Source of the DNA: JAMOAD01 sp023621955
GTDB lineage: Bacteria; Acidobacteriota; Aminicenantia; JAMOAD01
NCBI GenBank assembly: GCA_035403085.1
Contig: DAONEM010000005.1
Coordinates: forward strand, 23,130 to 87,129
Length of the DNA: 64,000 bases
Direction: 5' to 3'
Positions 23,247 to 32,700 of the stretch are shown here, in pieces. The notes under the pieces were generated by a model. The model saw nothing but the letters and a program-made list of their open reading frames with translations, was not told the origin of the DNA and did no database searches. The position numbers and the translations under genes were made by a program. Each line of letters starts with the position of its first letter. The first letter of the stretch is position 1.

Positions 23247-25500
23247 GTCCGGAAAACCGCTGGAAGCGTTGTTTGCCCGTTCCCAAGACTTCAACGATCT
23301 GGACTTTCGGCTTCTCCTCGAACAGCTTCTCAAGAGGGGGGGGAAAGAGATCGAGGACGGCGTAGCCCTCTCCTTGGTGAACGGCTCCCTCTCCCTGCGG
23401 ATACGGATGAACCTGATTCGTGTCACCGGCTATGTTCAGAGGAGCCTCTTCCTGGTGAACCTGAAGAGGGTCCTGGAGAACGAGAACAACCCCTCTCTGG
23501 TCAAGGAGTCCATCCTGGCCGTCTCCAAATACAACGACCGTAGGGCCCTGAACATTCTGAGCAGCGCCCTCTCCCGGATCAAGGACCCCTCCCTGGAGGG
23601 GATCATCAGGACCGAAATGGCCAGGATCAAGGACAACAACCCTCTGCTGGCCCTTATGCCCCGTTTCCTCGAGGGAAAGGCGAAGATGAAGAACTTCCGG
23701 ACCACCGTGGAGATCTTGAAGAAGGTCTTGTCCCCCGCGGACTGTCGCACCTTCCTCCCCTTCCTCAAGGGGCAGGAACCGACTCTTGCGTACGGGGCCT
23801 TCGAGGTTCTCTGCTACCGGGGGGACGAGGGTCACTTCCCTTCTCTCCGGGCCTTCTATCAGGAGAAGGCCGGCCTCTTCATCGAAGGGCATCGGGAGGA
23901 GACGGAGCTCTTCTACGTGGCCTCCGGCGCATGGGAGAACTATGTGGAGCGTTTTCACAAGATCGCCTCCGAGATCCTGTCGGAGACCATCGATCTCTTC
24001 CAGCGTATCGAGGAGACCCGGATTCGGGAGCACCTTCTCGGGATCATCGCCGCCGAAGAGAAGGGGGTCCTCTTCCTTGGACAGGTTTACAAAGAGAGGG
24101 AAGAGCTCCGGGCGGTTTGCCGGGAGAAGCTCTCTTCCTCCGAGGAGGGGGCCGAGATTCTTCTCTCCTCTTATGGAGAAGACCCGAAACCGGAGACTAC
24201 GGCGGCCCTGCTTAAGAGCGAAAAGGGGCGTAACCACTTCCTCGCCCTCTGGAACGAACTCCCCCTAGAGGAGAAAGAGAGGCTTCTCGCTCTCCTGAGA
24301 GAGGAGAGCTACGAAGATTTCCGCGAGAGGGTCTATGAGGCTCTCGTCGCTCCCAACGTGAACCTCCAGAAGCAGGCTCTCCAGACGGTCCTCTCCTTCC
24401 GGGACCTCGGAGCCGAGGCGACTCTTCTCGACCCCGCCAAGAGGGGGTGTTTCGGGACGCTGGAGAGGGAGTACATCAACCTTGTTTCCGAGCTCTTTCC
24501 CTCGAGGCTTATCAACCTTGCCGTGGAAGAGGCGGGACAGAGTGGAGAGTTCTCCGCCTCCCGGTTCAGGCTTATCTGGGAGAAGATCGCCCTCTTCGGT
24601 CAGTGGGAGCCACTGCTCCGGTGGGAGAACAGGGACAGCTTCCTGACCCTTACCGAGAAGGTGGCGAAGTTGGGTGCCCCCGATATCGGCGTTCCCTTCA
24701 TTCAGGCCTACAGTAGGCTGAAAACCATCAGCCCCGCCACCTTTGCCATCCTTCAGAAGGGGTGGACCACTTTTCTCTCCCTGCGAAAGGAGGAGATCTC
24801 CGACGAGGAGAGGGCGGAGGTGCCTAAGGCCGAAGAGAACCTCGAGGCCTTGGGAAGGCTCCTCAACCCTCTGGAAGAACCGGTGAAGTCAGCCCTCTAC
24901 ATCCTCCAGAAGGAGACCCTTGACCCTGCAGCCCTCAGGGCCTTTTGGGAAACGAACCCTCTGGCCTTTGCCCTGCTCAGGGAGCGAATCTGTGAGAGGG
25001 TCAAGAACGCGCTTCTTTCAACAGACGCTCCGGAACAGACCCTCGCGGTCTTGGGGGTCTTAGGCCTCTCCCCTCTCTTCTCCTCCTACTTTGCCAAGGA
25101 GATCGAAGAGTTGAGTCGTTCCGAGAAGTACCTTGTTAAGAGTGAGGCGGAACGCCTTCTTTCAAGGATGTCTAAGGAGAGGCTCATCCTGGTAGAGACC
25201 GAGGATCCGAAGCTTAAGTGGACCGTGGAGGCCCAGATTCGGGAACTCCTGCCGGACTTCAAGATCATCTCCAACCTGAACCAGGGGGAGCCCGCGCAGG
25301 TTTTGGCCGATCACGAGAATCTCCGCCGAGAGAGCGCCCTTCAAGGGGGACCCTGGGGGGTGACCGCGTTCCTGAAGGATCCCACCGAGCACGGGGAACT
25401 CCAGGGTGAAGGCTCTGTCCGTGCTTTCCTCCCCCCCTACAGTATGGCCAAGATCTTCTACCCCCTCTTTAAGGACCTTTTCCCATGGCGCAGATCCTAA
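23239..25500 (+). CDS. HEAT-like helical repeat protein, unknown function
   Basis: 753 residues, almost all alpha-helical. Repeats of the HEAT type can be seen in the N-terminal third (L-R-I-R-M-N-L-I-R-V-T-G-Y, then S-L-V-K-E-S-I-L-A-V-S-K-Y-N-D-R-R-A-L-N and another K-D-P-S-L-E-G-I-I-R-T-E) and less clearly further on. The last ~90 residues contain a mixed strand/helix segment (V-E-T-E-D-P-K-L-K-W-T-V-E, then P-Y-S-M-A-K-I-F). No signal peptide or membrane segment, so it is cytoplasmic. No catalytic motif was found. It lies between yraN and mutL with overlaps on both sides and so is made with them; a scaffold or regulatory role is only a guess. Confidence 0.75.
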   Translation: MAESGKPLEALFARSQDFNDLDFRLLLEQLLKRGGKEIEDGVALSLVNGSLSLRIRMNLIRVTGYVQRSLFLVNLKRVLENENNPSLVKESILAVSKYNDRRALNILSSALSRIKDPSLEGIIRTEMARIKDNNPLLALMPRFLEGKAKMKNFRTTVEILKKVLSPADCRTFLPFLKGQEPTLAYGAFEVLCYRGDEGHFPSLRAFYQEKAGLFIEGHREETELFYVASGAWENYVERFHKIASEILSETIDLFQRIEETRIREHLLGIIAAEEKGVLFLGQVYKEREELRAVCREKLSSSEEGAEILLSSYGEDPKPETTAALLKSEKGRNHFLALWNELPLEEKERLLALLREESYEDFRERVYEALVAPNVNLQKQALQTVLSFRDLGAEATLLDPAKRGCFGTLEREYINLVSELFPSRLINLAVEEAGQSGEFSASRFRLIWEKIALFGQWEPLLRWENRDSFLTLTEKVAKLGAPDIGVPFIQAYSRLKTISPATFAILQKGWTTFLSLRKEEISDEERAEVPKAEENLEALGRLLNPLEEPVKSALYILQKETLDPAALRAFWETNPLAFALLRERICERVKNALLSTDAPEQTLAVLGVLGLSPLFSSYFAKEIEELSRSEKYLVKSEAERLLSRMSKERLILVETEDPKLKWTVEAQIRELLPDFKIISNLNQGEPAQVLADHENLRRESALQGGPWGVTAFLKDPTEHGELQGEGSVRAFLPPYSMAKIFYPLFKDLFPWRRS

Positions 25501-27206
25501 AACTGCCTCCGGAGATCGCCGGCAAGATCGCGGCCGGGGAGGTGATCGAAAACCCCCTCTCCGTGGTGAAGGAGTTGGTGGAAAACTCCTTGGACGCCGG
25601 AGCGGAGAGGGTGGAGGTGCGCCTCGAAGAGGGGGGGCGACGGCTGATCGAGGTGAAGGACGATGGAGAGGGGATGGCTCCGGAAGAGCTCTCTTTGGCC
25701 GTCGAGCGTCACGCGACCTCCAAGATCAGGGAGGTGGAGGATTTGGAAACAGTGGCCACCCTGGGGTTCCGGGGAGAGGCCTTGGCGAGCGTTGCGGAGA
25801 TCTCCCGGCTCTCCCTCCTCTCCACCAAGAGGGGAAACTCCTCCTGTTACGGGATAGAGGTGGAGGGGGGACACCTCTTGAAGGGGCCTGAGGAGCAGCC
25901 CTTCATGAGAGGGACCCGGCTTCGGGTGGAGGATCTCTTCTACAACCTTCCCGCCAGACGCCACTTCCTCCGGAGCATCGCCACCGAGGGCAGGAGCGTC
26001 AGCTCCTTTCTTCGCAGCATGGCCCTTGCCTACCCGACCGTGGGATTCTCCCTCCATTCGGATGGTCGGGAGGTCTTCTTCTACGAACCGGTGGAGGATC
26101 CGGGAAACCGCTTCTTCCAAGTTTATGGGAGGGAACCCTGGTACCGCTTCTTCCGTCCCCACCAAGACGAAAGGGGGAACTTGGGCCTGGAGGGGTTTTT
26201 CCTGAAGCCCGGCCTGGAAGAGGAGAGACGGCTTCCCCAGGTACTCTTCGTTAACCGAAGGCTGGTTCGTGAGAAGTGCTCGATACAGGCGGTCTACTCG
26301 GCCTATGAAACCTTCTTGAAAAAGGGGGTGAAACCCGGATATGTTCTCTTCCTCTCGGTTCCCCACTCCCAAGTGGAAGTGAACATCCACCCGACCAAGG
26401 CGGAGGTGAAATTTCGCGAGACCGACAGGATCTTCTCGTTCCTACGCTCCTCTCTCAGACTCTTCCTGGAGGGAAGGGCGGCGGAGGGAATCAGCCCTGA
26501 AGAGGCTTCGGCCGAAAGTTTCACCCCCTCTCTCTCTAAACCGCTCTCTTCCTCTGGTTCTGGGAGCCTTGGCTATCGGGAACCTTCCCCGCGGGAGGGA
26601 GAAGAGACGCGCTCCCCGAAGGGGCAGGGGCCTGAACCCTCCCTCTTTCCCTCACCGGGTCCACTCTTTCGGGTGATTGGTCAGTACCGGGAGAGCTACA
26701 TCCTCATCGAGAAAGGGGGAGACCTGGTTGTGGTCGATCAGCACAACGCCGACGAGAGAGTCCGCTACGACAGACTCTCCAACGGCGAGGGGAGAAGCGA
26801 GAAGAGGAGCCCCCTCTTCCCCATCATCCTGGAGGTGGACGGTTGCGAGGACCGGGAGGAGAGGCTCGCCAAGTTGGAACCCTGGGGGTGGGAGGTGGAG
26901 GCTTGGGGGGAGAGGAGCGTCGTGGTCAAGGCTTTTCCCGTGGAGATGGACCCCGCAGGGGTGGGGGAGTTCCTCCGGGAGTACCTGGAGGGGGACGGTA
27001 AGGGAGAGGCGCCGAGGGAGGATCTGCTGAAAATGATGGCCTGCAAAGGGGCCATCAAGGTCAACCACCCCTTGACCCTTCAGGAGATGGAGAACCTTGT
27101 GGGGTCGCTCTTGGTGAGCTCCAACCCCCTCTTCTGTCCCCACGGCCGACCGATTCTCTTCACCCTTTCCGAAGAGGATGTCCGTCGTCCCCTCCAGAGG
27201 AAGTAA
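25485..27206 (+). CDS. mutL: DNA mismatch repair protein MutL
   Basis: 573 residues. GHKL ATPase: Glu30 and Asn34 in KELVENSLDAGA, D-D-G-E-G-M, R-H-A-T-S-K-I and T-L-G-F-R-G-E-A-L. The N-terminal half ends with the dimer/linker region V-N-I-H-P-T-K-A-E-V-K-F. The C-terminal domain has the endonuclease-type elements: D-Q-H-N-A-D-E-R-V-R-Y-D at about 415-428 (the usual Ala is Asn and the last Glu is Asp), M-A-C-K-G-A-I-K and C-P-H-G-R-P near 550. These make a MutH-independent nicking MutL likely. It is the last gene of the corC operon, with a 16-base overlap with the HEAT-like gene. mutS is not in the window. Confidence 0.94.
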   Translation: MAQILKLPPEIAGKIAAGEVIENPLSVVKELVENSLDAGAERVEVRLEEGGRRLIEVKDDGEGMAPEELSLAVERHATSKIREVEDLETVATLGFRGEALASVAEISRLSLLSTKRGNSSCYGIEVEGGHLLKGPEEQPFMRGTRLRVEDLFYNLPARRHFLRSIATEGRSVSSFLRSMALAYPTVGFSLHSDGREVFFYEPVEDPGNRFFQVYGREPWYRFFRPHQDERGNLGLEGFFLKPGLEEERRLPQVLFVNRRLVREKCSIQAVYSAYETFLKKGVKPGYVLFLSVPHSQVEVNIHPTKAEVKFRETDRIFSFLRSSLRLFLEGRAAEGISPEEASAESFTPSLSKPLSSSGSGSLGYREPSPREGEETRSPKGQGPEPSLFPSPGPLFRVIGQYRESYILIEKGGDLVVVDQHNADERVRYDRLSNGEGRSEKRSPLFPIILEVDGCEDREERLAKLEPWGWEVEAWGERSVVVKAFPVEMDPAGVGEFLREYLEGDGKGEAPREDLLKMMACKGAIKVNHPLTLQEMENLVGSLLVSSNPLFCPHGRPILFTLSEEDVRRPLQRK

Positions 27207-28977
27207 CCCCTTGCAGAGAGGAGACCCTCTCCTCTAAGGCGAACCGCTTCCCCCGTCTCTCCCCTTCCTCCCCGGAGAGGTACTCGTCGCTTCTACTCCA
27301 GAGGGAGAAGAACTCCCGGAAAGCCTGGAAAAACTCTTGATTCTTTAAAGCCGCGAGGAGAGCCTCGGAGCGTTGGGGGTCGACGGCGAGGGAGAGGAGG
27401 GAATCCGCCGGTTCTTCTCTCTCCACGACGGGGTAGGAGAGCAGGGGCGGTGTTGTCTCCAAGAGGGCCTTGAGGCGTATGCGGGGCTCCGGCAGGGAGA
27501 TCCGATTGCGGTAGGCCTCGGTGTAGGGGTAGGGGATGAGGTAGGGGCTCGTGGGGAGGAGGTGAAACCGGGGGAACCTTGTGGAGAGCTCCCAGAGGAG
27601 AAAGAACTCCTGCCAGAACTCGTCCCATGTGGAGTCCCCGTCTAGGATGATCCAATAGTGGTAGTGGTCGACCCCTAGGTCCTCTGCCATCTTCCCTAAC
27701 TCTTCGAAGAAGGCCTTGGGAACGGGTCTCTTTCCCAACCGCTCCTCTCTTCGAGGGAGAAAGGCATCCGTGCCGATCCAAAAGAGGGGGGAACCGAGGA
27801 AAAAGACGGGGTCGCTCAGGGTTTCGAAGAGGTCCCGCCGCAGGGTCCCCCTCCCCGTCGAGAGGGCTCCCAAGGAGGTCTGGAGGCCGTGGACCCTGTA
27901 TCCCTTCTTGGAAAGAGTCTTCAAGAGGGGAAGGGCGACTTTCGGGGAGGCGGGAAGGTCGTCGTCGTTGATGTTTACGGAGAGGGCCTGTCGGGTTGGG
28001 GAGATCTTCCGGAGCTCCAGCTCGTTCCGGTGGTCTTCGAGGAGGCGTTCTAAGGCCTCCGGGGAGGTGGAGCGGATTCTTCGGCCGTGAACATGGGAAC
28101 AGAAACGGCAGCGGCCGATACACCCACGGGAGAGGTTCAGCTCCAGACCCAGCGCGAGGGCCCGATCGTCGAGAAGGGAAAAATCCAGGGGAGCGTCCAG
28201 ATTCTCGGCAAGGTTGACCTTGTCCAAGGAGGCCAGGAGAAAGAGCCCCTTATCACGGAAGAGGAGCCCCTCCCAGGATAAGCTTCTCTCCAGGAGCGCT
28301 TCCGCGCTCAGGGTCCGCCATCGGACCATCTCCTTCAGGAGGGGGCCGATCCGCCCCTCCCCTTCGCCCCGGTAGAGAAAGTTGAGCTGGGGAAGGTGGA
28401 CGGCTGTGGCCAGGGGAGCCAGGGAGGGGAGGGGACCTCCCGCACCGAGGAGCCCCGGGTAGCTTGCCCGGATACTCTTGAGCCGTGGAAGGATGGAGGG
28501 AAGGAAGTCGTCGTAGAGGGTAAACCCCCAGACTTCGGCCTCAGGAGGGCGGGGAAGGGCTCCTTCCAAGGGGAGTAGGGAGAGAGAGCTTTCGAGCCCC
28601 TCCCTCCGGCACTCACCGGCCAGGATCAGAGGCGCTGGAGGAACGGGAAGGCTCTCCCAACGGGTATCTTGGGGGGAGTAAAAGGTGGAAAAGTGGGTGG
28701 AGGGAGAGGAGAGAGGGGGGGGAGAGGAGGGAACCTCCTTGACCGGAAGCTCTTCCCAGAGGAAGGAGGTCTCCGGTGTCGGGAGGGAGAGGAAGTCCCG
28801 TCCCCGAATCCTGAGGCGGGAGGGGGTCCCATCCCCTCCGATGAGCCCGCCGGCGAACTCTCCCTTCCGCCGAAGGGAGAGGATATCCATGAGCAGATCT
28901 TCACACCGTTTTTGGGCGATTTCGCCGAAGAAGAGCCAGTGGCCCTTCCAGAGAAGAGAATCCGCGGGGGGTGTCAA
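27160..28977 (-). CDS. Radical SAM protein with B12-binding-like N-terminal region
   Basis: 605 residues from a TTG at 28977 that overlaps the MobB-like stop (TTGA); the first ATG is at 28890, but the translated sequence between them already looks like protein. The Fe-S/SAM motif is C-x3-C-x2-C in S-R-G-C-I-G-R-C-R-F-C-S. The upstream ~250 residues end in G-G-P-L-P-S-L-A-P and Y-R-G-E-G-E-G-R-I, the pattern of cobalamin-domain radical SAM proteins, although no Asp-x-His-x-x-Gly B12 ligand was seen. Substrate unknown. Its 3' end overlaps the convergent mutL end by 47 bases. It follows smc and a MobB/Fe-S protein in one probable operon. Confidence 0.8.
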   Translation of the reverse strand: MTPPADSLLWKGHWLFFGEIAQKRCEDLLMDILSLRRKGEFAGGLIGGDGTPSRLRIRGRDFLSLPTPETSFLWEELPVKEVPSSPPPLSSPSTHFSTFYSPQDTRWESLPVPPAPLILAGECRREGLESSLSLLPLEGALPRPPEAEVWGFTLYDDFLPSILPRLKSIRASYPGLLGAGGPLPSLAPLATAVHLPQLNFLYRGEGEGRIGPLLKEMVRWRTLSAEALLERSLSWEGLLFRDKGLFLLASLDKVNLAENLDAPLDFSLLDDRALALGLELNLSRGCIGRCRFCSHVHGRRIRSTSPEALERLLEDHRNELELRKISPTRQALSVNINDDDLPASPKVALPLLKTLSKKGYRVHGLQTSLGALSTGRGTLRRDLFETLSDPVFFLGSPLFWIGTDAFLPRREERLGKRPVPKAFFEELGKMAEDLGVDHYHYWIILDGDSTWDEFWQEFFLLWELSTRFPRFHLLPTSPYLIPYPYTEAYRNRISLPEPRIRLKALLETTPPLLSYPVVEREEPADSLLSLAVDPQRSEALLAALKNQEFFQAFREFFSLWSRSDEYLSGEEGERRGKRFALEERVSSLQGVTSSGGDDGHPLRKG

Positions 28978-29705
28978 AGGCGAAACCTGATGGTCACCGG
29001 ACCGTCGCCGGTTCCCTTGAGGGTCTTCAGGTAAGCGGAGATGACGTTTCTCAGAGCGTTTCCGGTAAAACCGTTCAGACTCAGCCTCTGGTTGCCGACC
29101 TGAACTGAGATCTCCTGGGACGAGTCGTTGACGCACTCCTTCGGTGAGGCCTTCCCGGCGACAATCTCTCGGGCCAGGGCGCGGCAACTCTTCTTTCCGC
29201 AACCCCCGCAATCGAAGCCGGGGAGGAGAAAACCAGAGGTTAAGAGACGGGCCGTCAATTCGGGAATCTCCTGTGGCCCGAAGAGGGTGACTCCGGGGAT
29301 TTCCATGGGGGAGAGGGAGAAACAGGCCAGCTCAAGGCCAGTGGATAGCTCTTCCCACTCTTGAGGGCTGCGGAGGCAAAGGATTCTCGGAAGCCGGAAA
29401 ACCTCTTTGAACCCCTCTAGGAGGAGGAGATCGCCCTCCACCTCCTCAGGGTAGGTGGGTAGAGGGAGGAGCTTGTGGGTGAGGAGAGCCGAGCCCTCAC
29501 GAAAGAGTCCCTCCACAGTGGAGGCGTGGGGGAAGAGGCGCATGGTGTCTTCCATCCCTGAAGGAAGGGGCTCTTGGCTGTGCTTGATCACGTGGGGCCG
29601 AAGGTGGGGCGAATCCCTGTGAAGGGTCTCCAGAATGCCCTCTAGAAGAAGGGTTTTCCCGCTCTTCTTGTAACCCACGACGGCGACGGCCGGGAAGGGG
29701 ATCAT
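28974..29705 (-). CDS. MobB-like P-loop protein with 4Fe-4S domain
   Basis: 243 residues with a strong GGAGGTGAAAG before the ATG. The N-terminal part is a MobB-type GTP/nucleotide-binding domain with P-loop GYKKSGKT (11-18), H-V-I-K-H-S-Q and D-L-L-L-L-E-G-F-K. The C-terminal part has Cys166, Cys169, Cys174 and Cys191 in a C-x2-C-x4-C-x16-C array (C-G-G-C-G-K-K-S-C), as in 4Fe-4S domains attached to MobB in anaerobes. A role in the assembly or guidance of molybdopterin cofactor is inferred from the family. Together with the radical SAM gene behind it, it could serve an unknown metallo-cofactor or enzyme maturation step. Confidence 0.82.
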   Translation of the reverse strand: MIPFPAVAVVGYKKSGKTLLLEGILETLHRDSPHLRPHVIKHSQEPLPSGMEDTMRLFPHASTVEGLFREGSALLTHKLLPLPTYPEEVEGDLLLLEGFKEVFRLPRILCLRSPQEWEELSTGLELACFSLSPMEIPGVTLFGPQEIPELTARLLTSGFLLPGFDCGGCGKKSCRALAREIVAGKASPKECVNDSSQEISVQVGNQRLSLNGFTGNALRNVISAYLKTLKGTGDGPVTIRFRL

Positions 29706-29731
29706 CTTTCACCTCCGAAAATAAGGAAACC

Positions 29732-32700
29732 TCACGCCGGAGAGGCCTCACCGGCGCTTCGGTCGATAGAGAAGATCGTCGAGACTCCAGGCTCTTTCAT
29801 GGTGATTCCGAAGACCGCGTCGGCGACCTCCATGGTCTTGGGGTGGTGGGTGATCAGGATGAACTGGGTGGAGAGCTCGTAAGTCTTGAGCAGCTTCTTG
29901 AGGCTTTCGACGTTGATTTCGTCCAGAGGGGCGTCGATCTCGTCGAGGACGCAGATAGGGGCCGGCTTTAACCTGAACATGGCGAAAAGGAAGGCCAGGG
30001 AGGCTAAGGCCTTCTCCCCTCCTGAAAGGAGTTGAAGGTTTTGGAGCCTCTTGCCGGGGAGCCTGACGTTGAGCTCCACTCCCGTGTTGAGGAGGTCTTC
30101 CGGGTCCAGGAGGGTGACCTCCGCGCTGCCTCCGGGGAAGAGGATGGCGAAGACCTCTCTGAACCCTTGGTTGACGGCTTCGACGGTCTCGGAAAACCGT
30201 TTCTTACTCTCTTGGTCGATCTTTTCGATGATCTGTTGCGTGTTCAGGATGGATTCTTCTACATCGACCTTCTGCTTCGTGTAGAAATCCGTTTTTTCAC
30301 GGAACTTGGTCAACTCGCTCTCGGATTCGAAGCGGACGTCCGCGAAGAGGTCGAGCTCTTCCTTGAGCTCTTCACACTGTTTCGTCAGGTCTCCTTCGTC
30401 GCCGGTGCAGGGGTTGCGCAGAAGCTCCTCCCTGTTCAGTGTCAACTCGTTCCAAAGATTCTCTTCCAAGTTGATGAGATCACGTTCCAGGGCCGCTTTC
30501 TCTACCTCTTTCTCCCCTTGGGAGGCGGTGAGCTGAGAGATCTTACGGGCGAAACTCTTGACGCTCTTCTCACGGTCGTCCATGAGGGCCTTTAACTCTC
30601 CCTCCCGACCGAGAACCTCAACGAGCTTGGCCTCCTCTGCTTTCAAGAGGGTCAGGGCCTCTCCTTTCTCCCGCTCCTTCTCTTCCTTCTCCCCCTTCAG
30701 CCTCTCCCGTTCCCTTTCCAGGTCCAGAGCCTCTCTCTTCCATTGGCTCTGGTGGGCTTCTTCGGTTTTTTTCCTCTCCTTGAGCCCTTCGGCCTCCTTC
30801 TCGAGGGAGATCAGCTCCTTCTCGCTCTTGGTGATCCCCTCTCTTCGCAGGTCCACCTCTTTGAGCCTCTCTTGGCGGGCTTTCTTCGCGTTCTCCCATC
30901 GGCTTTCGCTCTCCCTCTTCCGGGCCAAGAGCCTCTCCTCTTCGAAGGACAACTTCTCGATTTTCTCTTCCAGGGCCAGAATCTGGCCCTCCAAGGCGGC
31001 CTCCTCCTGTTCGGCGGCGAGAATCTCCTTGTTGACAACCCGGAGCCGTTCCTCCATCCCTTCCGTCTTCACGGCCAGGAGCTTCTTCTCTTGAGCGATC
31101 TTCTCTCCCCTCTTCTCTTCCTCTCTCTGACGCTGTTCCCAGAGGGCGACATCGTTAAAGGCTTCGCTCTTCTGCTTCCTCAAGGCTTCGGCGGCGCTCT
31201 TCGCCTCATCCCGTTCCCTCTCCCTCTCCTTGAGACGGGAATCCAGGTCCCGAAGGCGTTCCTTCAGGAGGAGGAGACCCTGCTTCTCCCCGCGGGTGAC
31301 CTGACCGTTGTAGGAGAGGAAGTAACCGTCGCCGGTTATGAAGTTGCGGCGCCTCTTCCTCCATTCGACGACGGCCTCCTGAAGGGATGGGGAGTGCTCG
31401 AGGGGGGGGAGAAAGTCCAGGGATGGGGAGTCGATGTACTGGTCGTAGAGGGGGCACCGTTCGACTTGAGAGAGGATGTAGGCACGTTTCGGGTCGTGTT
31501 GAATCTCTTCGCAACTCTGAGCCGGACTCAGGTCGAGAAGGGATTCGAGAAACCAGGAGAGGGCTTCCGGGAGGTCCCCCTTGAGGGAGATCTCCTTGCC
31601 CAAGGCGAGGGAGCGTTTCTTCAGGATCTCTTCGGTTTGGCGGTGGTACTCCTTGCTCAGGGCGGAGACCTTCTCGTAGTGAAGTTCAGCCTCTCTCAGG
31701 GCGGCCTCACACCCTTCAGACTCCCTCTTCAGCCGTTCCCTTTTTCCCTTGGCCTCCTCCAGGGGTTTGCTGAAATCCTCGATACCCTGGTCACTCAGCT
31801 CCTTCCCCTTGGCCAGCCAGAGGTCTCTCTCCTTCTCCCACTCCTGGACCATCTTCAGGGAGTGCTCCCGCTTCTGCTTCGAACTCTGAAGCAGTTTTTC
31901 CAGGGAGACTTTTCTGTTGGAAAGGTCTGTCTTGCGGGAGAGGGCTTCCAGGTAGAGTTGGCGGTGGTCCTGGACCTCATCCTCCAAGACGCGCTCACCT
32001 TCCTCCTCCTTCTCCCACTTTCTCTTCAGATCTTCCAGGGCGCTCTTCTCCCCCTCCCATCTGGCCAGGACTCCCTGGCGAAGCGAGACGATCTCCTCCT
32101 CTCTCTTGGCCATGGCGGCGAGGTTCTTGCCGCTCTCCTCTTCCCAACGGCGGTTCTTGGCCAAAGCTTCTTCAACCTCTTGGCTCCTCTTCCCGTTGGC
32201 TCCGAGGAGGTTGATCAGGAGGTCCCTGCGGGAAGTGCATCGGAAACAGCTCTCCCTTTGAGCCTTTACATCTTCTTGAAGGGTCCAGAAGGAGGAGTTC
32301 GTCCGGGCCAGTTCGCTCTCCGCCCCCTTCTGCTGAATCCGGAGCTCTTCCAGGCGCTTCCACATCTCCTTGACCGCTCCCAGAAGTTCCTCCCGCCTCC
32401 TCTCCATCCCCTCCAGACGAATACGGTAGAAGGATCGGCGCAGGTCGCGGTACTTCGTCTTCAGTGTTCTGTAGCGGAGGAGCTTCTCCCACTCCTTTTC
32501 CCAAAAAAGCCTCTCCGTTTCGACTTCCTTGAGAATGTTCTCAACCACGGTCAGGTTGTTCTGGCTCTCGATGAGCTTGAGGGTCGCCTCCCTCTTCTTC
32601 TCCCTGTAACGGGAGATCCCCGCGGCCTCCTCCAGGAGGCTTCTCTTCTCCAGGGGGCCCATGGTGGCCAGACTTCCCACCATCCCCTGTTCGATGAAGA

